Assembly: GCF_037975245.1 (NCBI RefSeq)
Contig: NC_092577.1
Span: forward strand, 24,425,398-24,489,397
Direction: 5' to 3'
From: Apostichopus japonicus
Lineage: Eukaryota; Echinodermata; Holothuroidea; Aspidochirotida; Stichopodidae
Length of the DNA stretch: 64,000 nucleotides
The notes beneath the pieces are model-generated. The model made no database searches. It worked only from the letters and a program-made list of their open reading frames with translations, and was not told the DNA's origin. Position numbers and translations under genes: made by a program. Positions 10,666 through 23,183 of this stretch are shown here, in pieces (positions within the stretch are counted from its first letter, which is position 1; the number at the start of each line of letters is the position of its first letter).

Positions 10666-12339
10666 ACCCTATGGAATATCGTATGACTGTGCATTTGTTT
10701 GGAGCAGGATCATCTCCAGGGTGTGCAAATTTTGGCCTAAAACAAATTGCATTAGACTGGTTCTAAATTCGGGGAGGATGTAGCAGGTTTTGTGAATCGA
10801 AGCTTTTATGTGGATGATGGTCTTAAATCTGTTGATACAGTTAATAGAGCTGTAGACCTTATTTCTCGAACGAAACAAATGCTACATAAGGGTGGCGTTA
10901 ACTTCACCAAAATTAAGTGTAATTCTAAGGCTGTGTTGCAATCAATTCCTGAGGAAGATCTTGCGGTTGCTTCTGGGCATTTAGATCTCTCCTCAAACGC
11001 AACTCATTTGGATCGGGTTCTTGGAGTACAATGGTGTATTGAATCAGATGAATTTCAATTTAAGATAACACTTAGTGATAGCCCTTTGACACGGCGTGGT
11101 ATCCTTTCTACGATTGCTTCGGTGTATGACCCGTTTGGGTTTATAGCTCCAGTTGTGCTTCCAGGAAAGCAAATCTTACAGCAATTATGTTATGATCATT
11201 TAGATTGGGATAGTCCCTTGCCAGATGAGCTACATAGTAAGTGGGAAAAGTGGAGGATGGGTTTATCTAAGTTAGAAACCATCAGAATTGATAGGTGTTT
11301 TAAGCCTGTTGAACTTGGCACCGTTACAAAGACAGAACTGCATCATTTCTGTGATGCTAGCACCATTGGGTATGGTTACTGTTCTTACCTGCGCATGACT
11401 AATCGTGAAGGTAAAGTTCATTGTAGCTTTGTTCTTGGAAAGTCTAGGGTTGTTCCCCGTAGGCCTGTTACAGTACCACGCCTAGAGCTGACTGCAGCTG
11501 TATTGTCGGTAAAAATGAGTGCCTTGTTGAAACAAGAGTTGGAGTACAATTTTATCAATGAATATTTCTGGTCTGATAGTCAGGTAGTCCTTGGGTATAT
11601 CAATAATGATGTCAAAAGATTTCATGTGTTTGTGGCAAATAGGGTGCAACAGATTCATGAAATGAGTAGTAGTAGCCAATGGCATTTTATTAAAGGGTTT
11701 GAAAATCCCAGTGACTGTGCCTCTCGTGGACTTACAGTTTATGAATTAAGGACATCAAGCTGGTTTAGAGGGCCAGAGATGTTATGGCAAAGTCAACTCC
11801 CACTGGTTAAGCACGTTACAAACCTTGAGGTCTTTGATCATGACCCAGAGGTTAAATGTTACCAGGTAGCATTTTCCAGTGTCAAATGCTCTAATCATTT
11901 GGAAGTAGATCGTTTAAGCTCCTTTTCGAGTTGGTTTAAAGCAAGGAAAGCTATTGCATTATGCCTTTGGCTAAAGGCTATGCTTAAGGCTAAGGCTAGT
12001 AAAACCTTCCTTCCGGTTAGGGAACTTAATGTAGATTCTTTGTTTGAAGCCGAGATTGAAATACTGCGAATAGTTCAGTCCTATGCATTTAAGGAAGAGC
12101 TTCAAATCCTTCGTACATTAAGTAGTGATCCAGTACAATGCTTGAAGAAAGGCAGTCCACTCTATGCTCTAGATCCATTTTTGGATGAAAATGGTGTTAT
12201 TCGTGTTGGTGGTCGTATATCTAAATCTAGCTTCGAGTTTAAGGTGAAGCATCCTGTAATTATTCCTAAGTTATGCCATGTTGCAGAGCTTCTTGTGAGA
12301 CATTTTCATGAGTTAGTTGCCCACCAGGGTAGAGTTTAA
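10666..12339 (+). pseudogene. BEL reverse transcriptase C-terminal part and RNase H region
   Basis: After the SINE, coding resumes (MTVHLFGAGSSPGCANF) and is shifted by one base near 10,765. The RT catalytic box FYVDDGL is at about 10,806-10,826. YDPFGFIAPVVLPGK follows (Pao-specific domain). The RNase H core begins at HHFCDASTIGYG, with RLELTAAVLS and FWSDSQVVLGYI supplying further acidic residues. The first His pair of the integrase zinc domain (HFHELVAHQGRV) ends the block at a TAA (12,337-12,339). The frame is unchanged on the far side, so this is a nonsense mutation. Confidence 0.85.
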
Positions 12340-13476
12340 ACTTCAAACGAACTTAGGGCAAATGGTTATTGGATCATTGGTGGTAGTTCTTTAATTGGTA
12401 AAGTGATATACAAATGTGTTACTTGTAGACGGCTTCGTGGTAGTTTGGGTCAACAGAAAATGTCAGACTTACCAGTTGATCGAGTGGAGTCTAGTTCACC
12501 CTTTACATATTGCGGTGTAGATTGTTTTGGTCCCTGGCTTGTAAAGGAAGGTCGTAAGGAGTTGAAGAGGTATGGCGTGTTATTTACATGTATGGCCTCA
12601 AGGGCGGTACACCTAGAGGTAGCTAATTCATTGACCACCGACTCTTTTTTGAATGCATTACGACGCTTTCAAGCTATACGTGGCCCTGTAAGACAATTGC
12701 GTTGTGATCAGGGCACTAATTTCGTAGGGGCAAATAACGAGTTGTTAGCTGCATTAAAGGAAATGAACCAAGGTGTTGTAAGTAAAAGCTTGCTTGAGCT
12801 GGGTTGTGATTATATTGAATTTAAGTTTAATGTTCCACAAGCTAGTCATATGGGTGGTGTCTGGGAAGGACAGATTAAAACGGTTCGTTGCATTTTGGAT
12901 TCTATGCTACACAAGTTAGGGACTCAACTTGATGATGAGTCTCTTAGGACATTTATGTATGAAACCACTTCTATTATTAATAGCCGTCCATTGACTACAG
13001 AAACTCTGTATGATCCATTGTCATTAGAGCCGTTAACTCCTAATCATGTAATTACTTTGAAGTCGAAGATACTTCTTACACCTCCAGGTCAGTTCGACTC
13101 TGCAGATATGTATTCTAGAAAGCGATGGCGTAGAGTACAATATTTATTAAATGTATTTTGGTCCAGATGGAGGAAGGAATACCTTCAAAATCTTCAGGTC
13201 AGGCAAAAGTGGTGTTCGCCATCTGTCAACATAGAGGTTGGGGACATAGTTTTAATTAAGGATATTGACAAGCCAAGAAATAGGTGGCCCATGGCTAGAG
13301 TACAAGAGACAATTGAAGGTAGTGACAAATATGTTCGTAAGGTGAAACTTAGGTTAGCTTCTCACATTGATAATAAGGGTAAACGTCAAGGTCCTGTTAA
13401 TGTTCTTGATAGACCAATTCATAAATTGATAGTATTAGATAAGGCTTCAGAGGAGAGTAGTCATGAGGGGCCATAG
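12340..13476 (+). pseudogene. BEL integrase and C-terminal DUF5641-like domain
   Basis: Begins with the CVTCRRLRG half of the HHCC zinc domain. The DDE core is intact: VDCFGPW (first Asp), LRCDQGTNFVGA (second Asp) and SHMGGVWEGQIKTVR (Glu). The tail RWRRVQYLLNVFWSRWRKEYL and VGDIVLIKD are the DUF5641-type C-terminus usual in BEL/Pao integrases. The terminator TAG lies in GGGGCCATAG, a sequence nearly repeated at the polypurine tract 80 bp further on. Confidence 0.88.
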
Positions 13477-13554
13477 TCCACTTAACGATTGTATACTAAG
13501 CATTTATGTACTGTGTAGCATGTTAAGTGTTTGGCGTATAAAATGATTTCTCAT

Positions 13555-13566
13555 TTTGAGGGGCCA
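13555..13566 (+). promoter_or_regulatory. Polypurine tract of BEL element
   Basis: TTTTGAGGGGCCA immediately precedes the 3' LTR start TGTAGTG at 13,567. This is the expected position for plus-strand priming, though the tract is short. Confidence 0.5.
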
Positions 13567-14217
13567 TGTAGTGAAATGTATTTTGCGTTTTTTCGTTTTT
13601 CGTATTGTTGTGTGTTATATAACATTTGGTAACTTTGTTTGACCATACCTCAAATTGTTAAGATTCAGCTGCATAATTATTTGCTCATGTTTAAACGAGT
13701 ACCTTGCGTGATTGGCTTGTTGAACCCTCGTGATTTATGTTATGTAAATAAGTCCTTTTCAATGTCCTTTGATCTATATTGGGCGCACTCGGAAAAGGGA
13801 CCACTGGCATTGGTTACGTTTAGCCAGAACACATAAATTAATATCAAGATCTGAGATCCATGCGAAGCCAATGGAATGTAATGCCACGTAAGCAGTTGGT
13901 GATAGTGGTTGCTGGAAGTTCTAGACATTAAAGGGCTAAAGAGGTATTTTGGTGTTTATATATTATAAGTTAAATGCTTTCTTCATGTGTATTTGATGGT
14001 TCATGTTTGTGCAATAGTGAAGTTTGTGTAGTTTTATTTATGCCAAAAAACAAATTATAAAAATGTTGTATTTAGTACTGTAAGTTTTGTATTTTTGTAT
14101 TTTCGATAGTTTTACGGGAGTTATAGTCATAAACGAGTGCGGAGCCAATAAATTGCGGTGACTTTTACTTCTTGTACGAAACCATCCGTCTTTTTGCGTC
14201 TTGCCACGACCGGTACA
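13567..14217 (+). repeat. BEL 3' LTR (without SINE)
   Basis: 651 bp, TGTAGTGAAA..GGTACA. It corresponds to 5901-6770 but has the undisturbed sequence AATTAATATCAAGATCTG where the 5' LTR carries the SINE. This shows the SINE landed after retrotransposon integration. Confidence 0.9.
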
Positions 14218-14815
14218 GGTTCATTATTCATCATAAGACAAAGGGTTCGATATTCATTTAGACAAAAAGGTTCGTTATCCATAATGGGAAGAAAGGTTCG
14301 TTATTCATAATAGGCCTTGCCAATTACACTTGTATGAATATCGCACTTCTCTCCTATTATGAATAAGAAAACTTTTTCCCTTTATGGATTATGGAACGTT
14401 TGCTCCATTACTGTATGAATATCGAATTAACCCTTTGTCCCATTTAATGATTAGGAATAAAGAACCTTTTTGTCTAATATGGATTACGCACTCTTTGCTC
14501 TATTATGAATAAGGAACCCTTTGTCTTATTATGAATAAGGAACATTTGGTTTATTATGGATTACGGACCCTTTGCTCTATCAGGAATAGGGAACCCTTTG
14601 TCTTATTATGATTAACGAACCTTTTTATCTATTATGGATATCCAACAGTTTTGCCTATTATGAATATTGAACATTTGTTTCCATTACGAATACCGGATCT
14701 TATGAATTATGATCCCCTTTTCATAATGAACAACAAACTTTTTATCGAAAAAATGCATGTTATGAATAAGGAACCTTATGAACAATGACTCTTATGAATA
14801 GCGGACCTTATGAAT
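14218..14815. repeat. Degenerate ~25-30 bp minisatellite with inverted orientation
   Basis: Repeating words of the type TATTATGAATAAGGAACCCTTTG run for 600 bp. The first ~95 bp hold the reverse-complement version (GGTTCGTTATTCATAATA); from about 14,340 the forward version takes over. The block abuts the BEL 3' LTR directly. No coding. 14,816-15,500 shows no gene or obvious repeat. Confidence 0.6.
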
Positions 14816-15504
14816 ATTGGGCAGACCCCTACTAGAGAGCACCTAGCCTATCTAGCTGTGCCTGCATATTTTAATTTACTCCCATTATTTAAGCTAAGCG
14901 TAGCCTATTGCCATTTTACTGACAAGTAAATAGGCTAATATTAATAATATTGTGATATGGCTTCTAGCTAGGCCTAGGTCCTATTTTGGAGTTAATTAAA
15001 CATCTACTAAATTCTAAGCAAGCCTACTGTATAGGATATGTTGCCTGAGGATTTCTGATATTCTTTAGAAATTCTATATATATTACATAGTATAAACATT
15101 CTAAGGAGGTTCCTTTAGCATGATATATCCACACTAAATACCACACTAATAAAGTATCAGCCTAACCAACACTACATAAAGTGTGGTAGGCTAGAAATAT
15201 CATATAGCATAGGCAGTATACACAATATCATCATGAAATTGATTTTCCTGACTAAAATCATAGACAAACTTCCTTCTGACATGTGCAGTCTGAGCTAAAA
15301 TTAAATCCAGTAGACTTAAAGGACTTAAGGGAGAAAACTGTGAGCTATGATTATGAACCAATCTGAGAACCAAAAGTCTTGCCTTAGCTCTGTAAATTGT
15401 GCACTGTACTACACAAGGAGAGGTGAAATAAGGGTTGCATATTAGTAAACACTAACCTATATATGGTGACTTCATGATACACAGTTGAGTCATGAACAGT
15501 GGGG

Positions 15505-15885
15505 TAGGATTGAGTATTTTCAATTTGTAATGGTCCATCATAGTAAGTTGTGTTAACAAACTTTGGTCAATAAATTAGATGGGGTAAATCAACACCCTCC
15601 CCAACCAAATCAGGAGCCCTTTGTGACCATTCTCACCCTGAAAGAAAAGTTTGTCCATTTTTGTAATTGTCCATGATAGTACATTGTTTTGGCACTTTGG
15701 TTCCTCTCCCATATAAGGGAAACTTGGGGGGGGGGGGGTCTGACGATACCTTTCCTCCTGGAAATTAGGTGGTCAGTATTTTCAGTTTGTAATGGTCCAT
15801 CATAGTAATTTACTTTGAAAATAAAGTTGTCCATAATTAAGATGGGTATATACTAACCCCCCCCCCCTTCCCCACAACTTGATTC
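15505..15885. repeat. Three diverged tandem copies of a ~130-150 bp unit
   Basis: TATTTTCARTTTGTAATGGTCCATCATAGTAA and related words recur at about 15,512, 15,655 and 15,778. Each copy is followed by A/G-rich text, and the last two by a homopolymer of G (15,727) or C (15,858). Non-coding; function unknown. Confidence 0.5.
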
Positions 15886-16128
15886 AGAATTTATTTGAAT
15901 TTAAACAATAGAAGTGGCAGCAGCAGATATAACAAGTAAACAGATTTTAGTTCAATTTTTAGTATATTTTTGAAACTGATTTAGTTACATTTGGAAAGTT
16001 ATATTATTCATGTATTTCTCACTTAAACTTTGCTTTTCAAGCCTATAACTGTGTCAGTTTATTTTGCAGATGTATAACTTACGGTGCAGACGTCAACCTA
16101 CACCAAACCTAAAAAAAAAAATTGGCAG

Positions 16129-17637
16129 ATAGAAATGGGTTATCTGTTCAATGGATAAATAAGGAAAAAGGTATGCGTCAAATAATATTTAATGAGTTAT
16201 TCCTTGCTAAGTCTTGGGAAAAGTTGTTGCCATTAATTGTCAGCATTCAATGTTACCTAGAGTATCATCAAATTAGCATAAACAGAAAATTTGAATTCAT
16301 TAGCTTGCATACCAGGGCTAATCCAGGGTTCTATGAACAGGGGCTGCAGTGAGAGCAAGGAGTGTAGCAGTTGTGAGGTTAAATGGGGGTGGGCTGGGAA
16401 GCCTGATGCCCATATGTTTTTATTTGAATTATTTCCTAGCATTTGCATTGGCAGCCCAACAAATACCTAAGGGCCTCCCCTAGAAATGTTTTTTGTCATA
16501 ATTAGACACTAGCTGTTATAGATGAAACTTTCTGGCATAGTCTGGCAGCCTAATATAGTTCAGAGAGAAAGTATCTTTTTATTAGTATTTTTTGACATCG
16601 ACAAGAAATTTAATGGTGCAATTAAGAGCTCACCAAACCCAATGCAAATATTAAGTGAAATTGTCTTCAAATTGCAAATGCAGACTTAACCATGATAAAT
16701 AATACTAAATTTGTAATTGGCTGCATCAGAAACTATGGTGTTCCAAAAGAAAAAAACTGAGTTACTGTACATCTTTGTGTGTGATCTAAAACTCTTCTGA
16801 CTTTAAGACCATTTTCTTTTGTAAGGTAGAGGAGTCTTTGCAACAGAGGAAATATCCTCTGGAGAATTTCTCCTACAATACAGAGGGGATCTCACCAAGG
16901 AAAAATGCTGAAATAAGATGTCAGAAAAAAGTTGCAGACATAAACTACCTTTATTTCTTCATGCATAATGGACAAAATATCTGGTAAATTATCAATCAAA
17001 CAATATTTTAACAGCTATTTATGACAATACAGGTTACAACTAAGACAGAAAACATCTTGCTACTAAATTTTTGGGAGAATATTTAGACATATATTACTGA
17101 GATCGATACCTCACTTATATCCAAAGTGGAAAAATCTTTGATGGAATATATGCTTCTGAGTATTTGCAAACAGGAAATAACAAATCACTTTTATGATACT
17201 AATAATTATACTCATATAAACTCATACTCAATACTTGTAATTTGTCTCTCTCCATCTTAGCTTTGGGGATTGTAAGTTTTTCAAAAATAAATTATGCCAT
17301 GTTTAACAAACATTGCTGGATGTGGCACCATGAATGTTTAGAATAACTTTTTTGATGTTGTTTACTGAAGTTATACACTGCTTATAGAGCAAGATTGATT
17401 TTACAAGTTAATTCAATGTAAAACAGTCTTATTTTATATCTTTGCAGTGTTGATGCTACAAAGGAGGACAACTCCCTAGGAAGACTTGTCAATGATGACA
17501 AAAGGAATGCCAACTGCTTTATGAAGGTTGCAAAAGATGATATAATACCACATCTTTGTCTATATGCTAAGAAGAAAATACTACCAGGGGAGGAGATAAC
17601 ATATGACTATGGTGGTTATTGCCCTTGGAGAAAGAAG
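16129..17637 (+). pseudogene. SET methyltransferase domain exons 1-3 of a recombinase-linked gene
   Basis: Three exons encode a KMT5A-like SET domain. Exon 1 (16129-16170, after TTGGCAG) reads RNGLSVQWINKEK and ends in phase 1. Exon 2 (16826-16983) supplies GRGVFATEEISSGEFLLQYRGDL and, one frame over, AEIRCQKK..NYLYFFMHNGQN; a one-base shift in an A run near 16,897-16,902 causes a TGA. Exon 3 (17448-17637, after TTTGCAG) gives VDATKEDNSLGRLVNDD and PGEEITYDYGGY. GRG, the RLxN loop and the ITYDYG motif for AdoMet and substrate binding are visible, but the usual His of NHS is Asp (NDD). Exon phases agree at every junction. Upstream exons were not found. The domain could methylate histone or other lysines (family knowledge); activity is unproven. 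Confidence 0.75.
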
Positions 17638-18228
17638 GTAACATTAAAATTTAATTAAAATGCTGTGAAATAACAATACTTTTTTATGTGTCTTACAAGT
17701 TCAACTCGCATTCACATTGATTGAGAAATTGTAAGCTTCAATAAGGCATGAATATAGACAAGAAATAAACTGAAACAGTGCGTGGCCAGTACAGTTTCCC
17801 GTACCATATATTTGCCAGCATTTATTAAGCATGCGTTAGTTGACCAGAGATGACACTTCTTATCGACCCTAACCAATTCAATAAAAGACAAGTAATGAGA
17901 TATGCTCAAATACGGGAGTAATTTTCCATAAGGAAGGCAATTGGTGGTCCCGGGAACCCAGTGGTTAATTATTGAAAATACACATCTATAATATATCTCA
18001 ATGTAATCTATATACCCTTAGCATATAAAATATATCAGAATGGGCATATTGAATCCCTCATATAACAGGTGAAAATATTCTACTGAACCCGTCCCATACC
18101 AAGCAGTTTTGAGGCTGCGAAACAAAGGATCGACCAGAAATATAGAAATAGCATAGTCTGAAGCAGTATCTATAAGCATTATATTTATTTCAATCAAGAT
18201 CAATAATTCACTGATTGTACTTTTTGCA

Positions 18229-18252
18229 ACTCAGGAGGAAATAAAAACTGTG
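18229..18252 (+). pseudogene. Relic copy of the 51-nt exon with internal deletion
   Basis: 24 nt align with the 3' half of the exon at 18613-18663, followed by GTACGTAC as donor. The acceptor G and the first 27 exon bases are missing; the break lies between two GCA trinucleotides, which suggests a microhomology-mediated deletion. Confidence 0.5.
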
Positions 18253-18612
18253 GTACGTACTACAATATTTTGGTAAATTAATTTAAGACAATAATTATAG
18301 GTATGGGTATTAAACTATACAAGCTAGAATACACAATATATATACCATAAAAATATAAAATATATCAGAATGGGCATATTGAATACCTCATATGACAGGT
18401 GAAAATATTCTACTGAACCCGTCCCATACCAAGCAGTTTTGAGGCTGCGAAACAAGGATCGACCAGAAATATAGAAATAGCATAGTCTGAAGCAGTATCT
18501 ATACGCTGTGGCAGCTATGATGATTTTCACACACATGATTCAGTGCATGGTACATTCAATTGATCACTGATCACTGATCACTGATCAAGATCACTGATTG
18601 TACTTTTTGCAG

Positions 18613-18663
18613 ACAACTAACGAAGAGCACGAAACAGCAACTCGGGAGGAATTAAAAACTGTG
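18613..18663 (+). CDS. 51-nt phase-0 exon (linker after SET domain)
   Basis: Between TTTTTGCAG and GTATGTAC; encodes TTNEEHETATREELKTV, exactly 17 codons and in phase 0 with the SET exon ending at 17,637. Charged linker with no known domain. It is the only copy of this exon with both splice sites intact. Confidence 0.55.
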
Positions 18664-19544
18664 GTATGTACTACAATATTTTGGTAAATTAATTTAAGAC
18701 AATAATTATAGGCATGGGTATTAAACTATACAAGCTAGAATACACAATATATAAACCATAAAAATATATATCAGAATGGGCATATTGAATACCTCATAAC
18801 AGGTGAAAATATTCTACTGAACCCGTCCCATACCAAGCAGTTTTGAGGCTGTGAAACAAAGGATTGACCAGAAATATAGAAATAGCATAATGTAGTCTGA
18901 AGCAGTATCTATACGCTGTGTCAGCTATGATGATTTTCACACACATGATTCAGTGCATGGTACATTCAATTGTTGGTCAGAATCGGGACATACATACAGT
19001 CAAATGTGGTGCAAACTGTAGATTTGCATTGTTTCACACAGATGATTTGACCATGGATAATTTTGTGGGGCTATGGTAAATTTCACAAACATGATTCAAT
19101 AGGCCCTAGTACACTCTTTTTTAAATTGTATCTAAACAACGTCAGTTGTCGTAGCTGCATGTGAACATTATTATGCTATCATGTATTGGTCAGTCAAGAC
19201 ATTTAGGGCAGAGGTGCCATTCAGAAGCTGTGTATCCCACTTTGTCATCACAAGGTTCCTAGATCAAGCTACTGTCAGACTATACAGTAGGTTAATCCTC
19301 TTCAGCCATTGATTAGCATATATGGCCTAATACGGGGGAAATGTTCCATCAGATAAGAAAGGCAATTGGTGGTCCCCGGAACCGAGTGGTAACAATATTG
19401 ATAATACACTCTTGTATGGATGCCAATTGTGTGGAAATTCTTGATCATTTTAATAACACACCCCAATATAGACAGGTCCTAAATCTCTAAGCATTATGTT
19501 TATTTCAATCAAGATCAATAATTCACTGAATGTACTTTTTGCAG

Positions 19545-19595
19545 ACAACTAATGAAGAGCATGATGAAGTACCTCAGGAGGAAATGAATACTAAG
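19545..19595 (+). pseudogene. Duplicate of the 51-nt linker exon lacking its donor
   Basis: Preceded by TTTTTGCAG and encodes 17 codons (TTNEEHDEVPQEEMNTK). It runs into AATTTAAGACAA because the intron start, GTATGTAC with the ~20 bases after it, is deleted relative to the copy at 18,613. Probably not spliced. Confidence 0.45.
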
Positions 19596-20943
19596 AATTT
19601 AAGACAATAATTATAGGTATGGGTATTAAACTATACAAGCTAGAATACACAATAGATGTAATCTATATACCCTAAGAATATAAAATATAAGAGAATATGT
19701 ATATTCAATCCCTCATATAACAGGTGAAAATATTCTACTGAACCCGTCCCATACCAAGCAGTTTTGAGGCTGCGAAACAAAGGATCGACCAGAAATATAG
19801 AAATAGCATAGTCTGAAGCAGTATCTATACGGTGTGTCAGCTATGATGATTTTTACACACATGATTTAGTGCATGGTACATTCAATTGTTGGTCAGAATC
19901 GGGACATACATACAGTCAAATGTGGTGCAAACTGTAGATTTGCATTGTTTCACACAGATGATTTGACCATGGATACTTTTGTGGGGCTATGGTAAATTTC
20001 ACAAACATGATTCAATAAGCCCTAGTCCAATTTTTTTTAAACTGTATCTAAACAACGTCAGTTGTCGTAGCTGCATGTTAACATTATTATGCTATCATGT
20101 ATTGGTCAGTCAAGACATTTAGGGCAGAGGTGCCATTCAGAAGCTGTGTATCCCACTTTGTCATCACAAGGTTCTTAGATCAAGCTACTGTCAGACTGTA
20201 CAGAACATGAAGGTTAAAAACCCCCTTCAGCCATTGATGAGCATATGGCCAAATACGGGAAAGCTTCCATCATGCTAAAATACACAATATATTACTATAT
20301 AATCTATAACCTAAGAATATAAAATATATCAGAATGGACATAGTCAATACCTCATATAACAGGTGGAATATTGTACTGTCTACTGAACCCGTCCCATATC
20401 AAGCAATTTTTAGGCTGCAAAACAAAGAATCGGCCAGAAATATAGAAATAGCATGGTCTGAAGCAACAGCTATTATGTTGATGGTCATGTCAATCATAGC
20501 ATTGGAATTCCATATCACCCTGATAAAAAAAAATGGACAACTATATTCAGTTTTGCTTTCAGGTTCTGCATGAACTAGCTGTAAAGATGTTTGTATTTTG
20601 CTCTCCCATATCCATTCAATGAAATGGTTGACTCGGTACAGGAAGAGTCTCTTATGTTAGACAAATTCACTGATCTATGTTTAGGTTAGAAGCTGATCTT
20701 AGGACTGAACCTGTCTTGATGTCCTGGCCTAGTTGCGTGACCTATTCCTAGGGATTGGGGGTTGTTGTTTTTTCTGACACAATATACCTTTTTCTTGTTC
20801 TTAGAAAATTCATGTTTTTCTGTTTTAACATAACAAATAAAAAAAGGTGATTGTGAAAATAGTTTGATCTGTTATTTTGTTACATTTAAATGTCATTTTA
20901 AATATGTTTCATACTTACTTTGTTAATTTTATTCTTGTTTTAG

Positions 20944-22885
20944 GAAACTGCATGCAAATCAACATCAGTCTCATTCACAGGTGAGTTTTATTGTGTTCAA
21001 TCCGAACAAATTGTTTCAAATACTTTTAGAGCCATTTTACTTTTATTGAACTCACTAATTTTTATCTAATTTTAACTTCATTTTCACTCTTTCAGAATCC
21101 CCAAATGGTGCATTATATTTTGATGCTGATCTGAGAAAATACCATCATTCACTTGGTAAGTGAAACAGCATTTAAATAGCCTTTTAATTGTTACCTATTA
21201 ATTAACAAGTTTTCTTTATGTATTCTGTTAGATATTTTATGCTATATATATTTCATTATATTTTTATGCCGATCTGAGAAAAATGAAGCCTTTGGACTAT
21301 TAATTTTTAATGAGAACACTCTCTTCATTGTCTTTATGACTTATCGATTTTCATTTTTAAATTGCCACAGATAACAACCCCAATGAGCCTGTGTTTTTGG
21401 ATGAAATGACAGGGAATATGTACTCATATGGTGAGTTCAATTGACATGTTACCTGATTGTTTATTTAACCGACTGAATGCAAAAGTAACATTTTTGAATT
21501 TCTGTAATTACAAAATATTAAGATATTTCAGATATTTTTAGATATTGCTCTATCATGCCTATTTGGTATTGGCTAAACTTATTTACTGTAATAGGAATAG
21601 ATGTATAATATCCAAAACTTAAACAATTATTCTTCATTTCAACAGATATTTGTACTGTATCCTGCCAAGAGGTAAAGTATATACAATTCTAATTTCCAGG
21701 GAAGAAATATTACCAAAATAAATTTTGTAGTATATTCTTACCTATTCTTGTCTATGAAAGGAGGTGGTCATTGAAGCATAACATAACCAAAAATAAAAAT
21801 GTTACTTCCAATTTAACTTTCATGTAGGGAACATGTAAATTCACATGGTAAAATCAATACATGTTTTTTACAATTCAAATCGTGATTTCGGAACATATTC
21901 CACAGGCTTGTTTTGGTAAAAACTTCATCACATGAGTTATAAGGATTTGGAGAAGTTAACTTGAATAAATCCTAACTAAATGTTTTGACTCTGCTCCCAC
22001 CCCCTCCCCCCTCCACAAAAAAAAGAGCCAAAAAATTCATACATTGCCATATATACAGCATCTCAACAAAAATGTGCTAAATTCATTTCCCCATAGGAAT
22101 CCTACAATTTTTATCACTAATATGATACTAACATCAGAGGAAAATATTTAAAATTGGAATCTGTCAATTGATGATCATAGAAAAATAGGTTTTGTATCGA
22201 AATACACAAGAGATCAAAATAAGCAGATTTGTAGTAAATGCCCAAAGCTGTACATTCTAAGAATTGGCAGATACAGTATGTGCACGTTGTTGGTACAGAC
22301 CATCAAAATGTGCTATAATGTACTTATGTTTATGTTTCTGAAATACACACTGATTAACTATCAATGTATGCATGATATAACATGCATGTCATACCAATTA
22401 TCTTTGAGGTGTAAGAAACATACTTTTCCCAAATTCCATGTGGTTTCTTGTTCCACAGCAGAACCACACAACAAGTAAATTTGAAAGAGTATAACTGCTT
22501 CCAATCCTGGAGTTTCATTAACAAAGTATATATATATAAATTTATAAGTTCCTTCAATTTTGCTCTTCAAATAGTAAAATGCTATCAGTTAAACTAAATG
22601 CACCATTGCCTATTCTTTGATTCTATTTGTCCAGTAAGAAACTGTTCTTCCTATAACAAATAATATGCAAAAAGTGTTAATAGTTACCATAGGCCTGTAT
22701 GCATTGCATCTATTGAATCCTTTGAAATACCAAAGGAGTATGTGCTGTAAATTTGCAAAAATGGCATAGAAATATTGTACTTGATCACAGTTTAATTTTA
22801 GTATTAAATCAATTTATTTGATTTACAGGAGTATCCTGAACTTCAACCAGTATTTGATAAAATGATGCAGCAAATAGAAGAACAG
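20944..22885 (+). CDS. Five small exons of the SET-recombinase gene
   Basis: Exons by splice sites and phase: 20944-20980 (ETACKSTSVSFT), 21096-21155 (SPNGALYFDADLRKYHHSL), 21371-21430 (NNPNEPVFLDEMTGNMYSY), 21646-21671 (ICTVSCQE) and 22829-22885 (EYPELQPVFDKMMQQIEEQ). Each has an AG acceptor and GTRAG-like or GTAAA donor; phases run 0-1, 1-1, 1-1, 1-0, 0-0 without conflict, which supports one transcript. The products have no recognisable domain and would form a spacer between SET and zinc finger. The introns between them show no genes. Confidence 0.55.
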
Positions 22886-23183
22886 GTAAACAGTCTTGCA
22901 TAAATTATAGGCCTATCTCAGTGAATGTTTCCCAGCTGTCTTGATGATGCATATCTACAAGTATTAATTATCAGGGGTACTGTTAATTAGCTAAAGACTA
23001 GACTTTTAAGTCGCCAAAATGAAAAGATCTAGTCGCCATGGCCACCAGAATATACTGTATGTGAAAGGTGTGATCAGATTATCTGTGTGAAACTAGAATC
23101 TGCAGTTTGCTCCACACATGATAGTGTCTATGGGTACCATTGGCTTACAATTGCAACTGATCAATGTACCAATGAATCACTGA

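Larger units (their letters stand above)
5901..14217 (+). mobile_element. BEL/Pao LTR retrotransposon, defective
   Basis: Two LTRs (5901-6770 and 13567-14217), both starting TGTAGTGAAA and ending CCGGTACA, flank gag-protease-reverse transcriptase-RNase H-integrase in the BEL/Pao order. Flanking pentamers differ (ACATA before, GGTTC after), so there is no target duplication. Coding is broken by an in-frame TGA (9414), a frameshift near 10,170, a SINE insertion (10,546), a frameshift near 10,765 and a TAA (12,337). Apart from the SINE and local repeat expansion, the LTRs differ at only a few sites, suggesting fairly recent insertion. Confidence 0.9.
17880..20480 (+). repeat. Tandem segmental duplications (4-5 copies) carrying an exon
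   Basis: A segment containing ATTGAATACCTCATA..ACAGGTGAAAATATTC and AAGCAGTTTTGAGGCTG recurs at about 18,035, 18,362, 18,773, 19,690 and 20,330. A longer stretch (about 18,900-19,400) is repeated at about 19,830-20,290. Copies include the 51-nt exon with its flanking TTTTTGCAG and intron sequence, so both exon and intron were duplicated. Confidence 0.75.
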
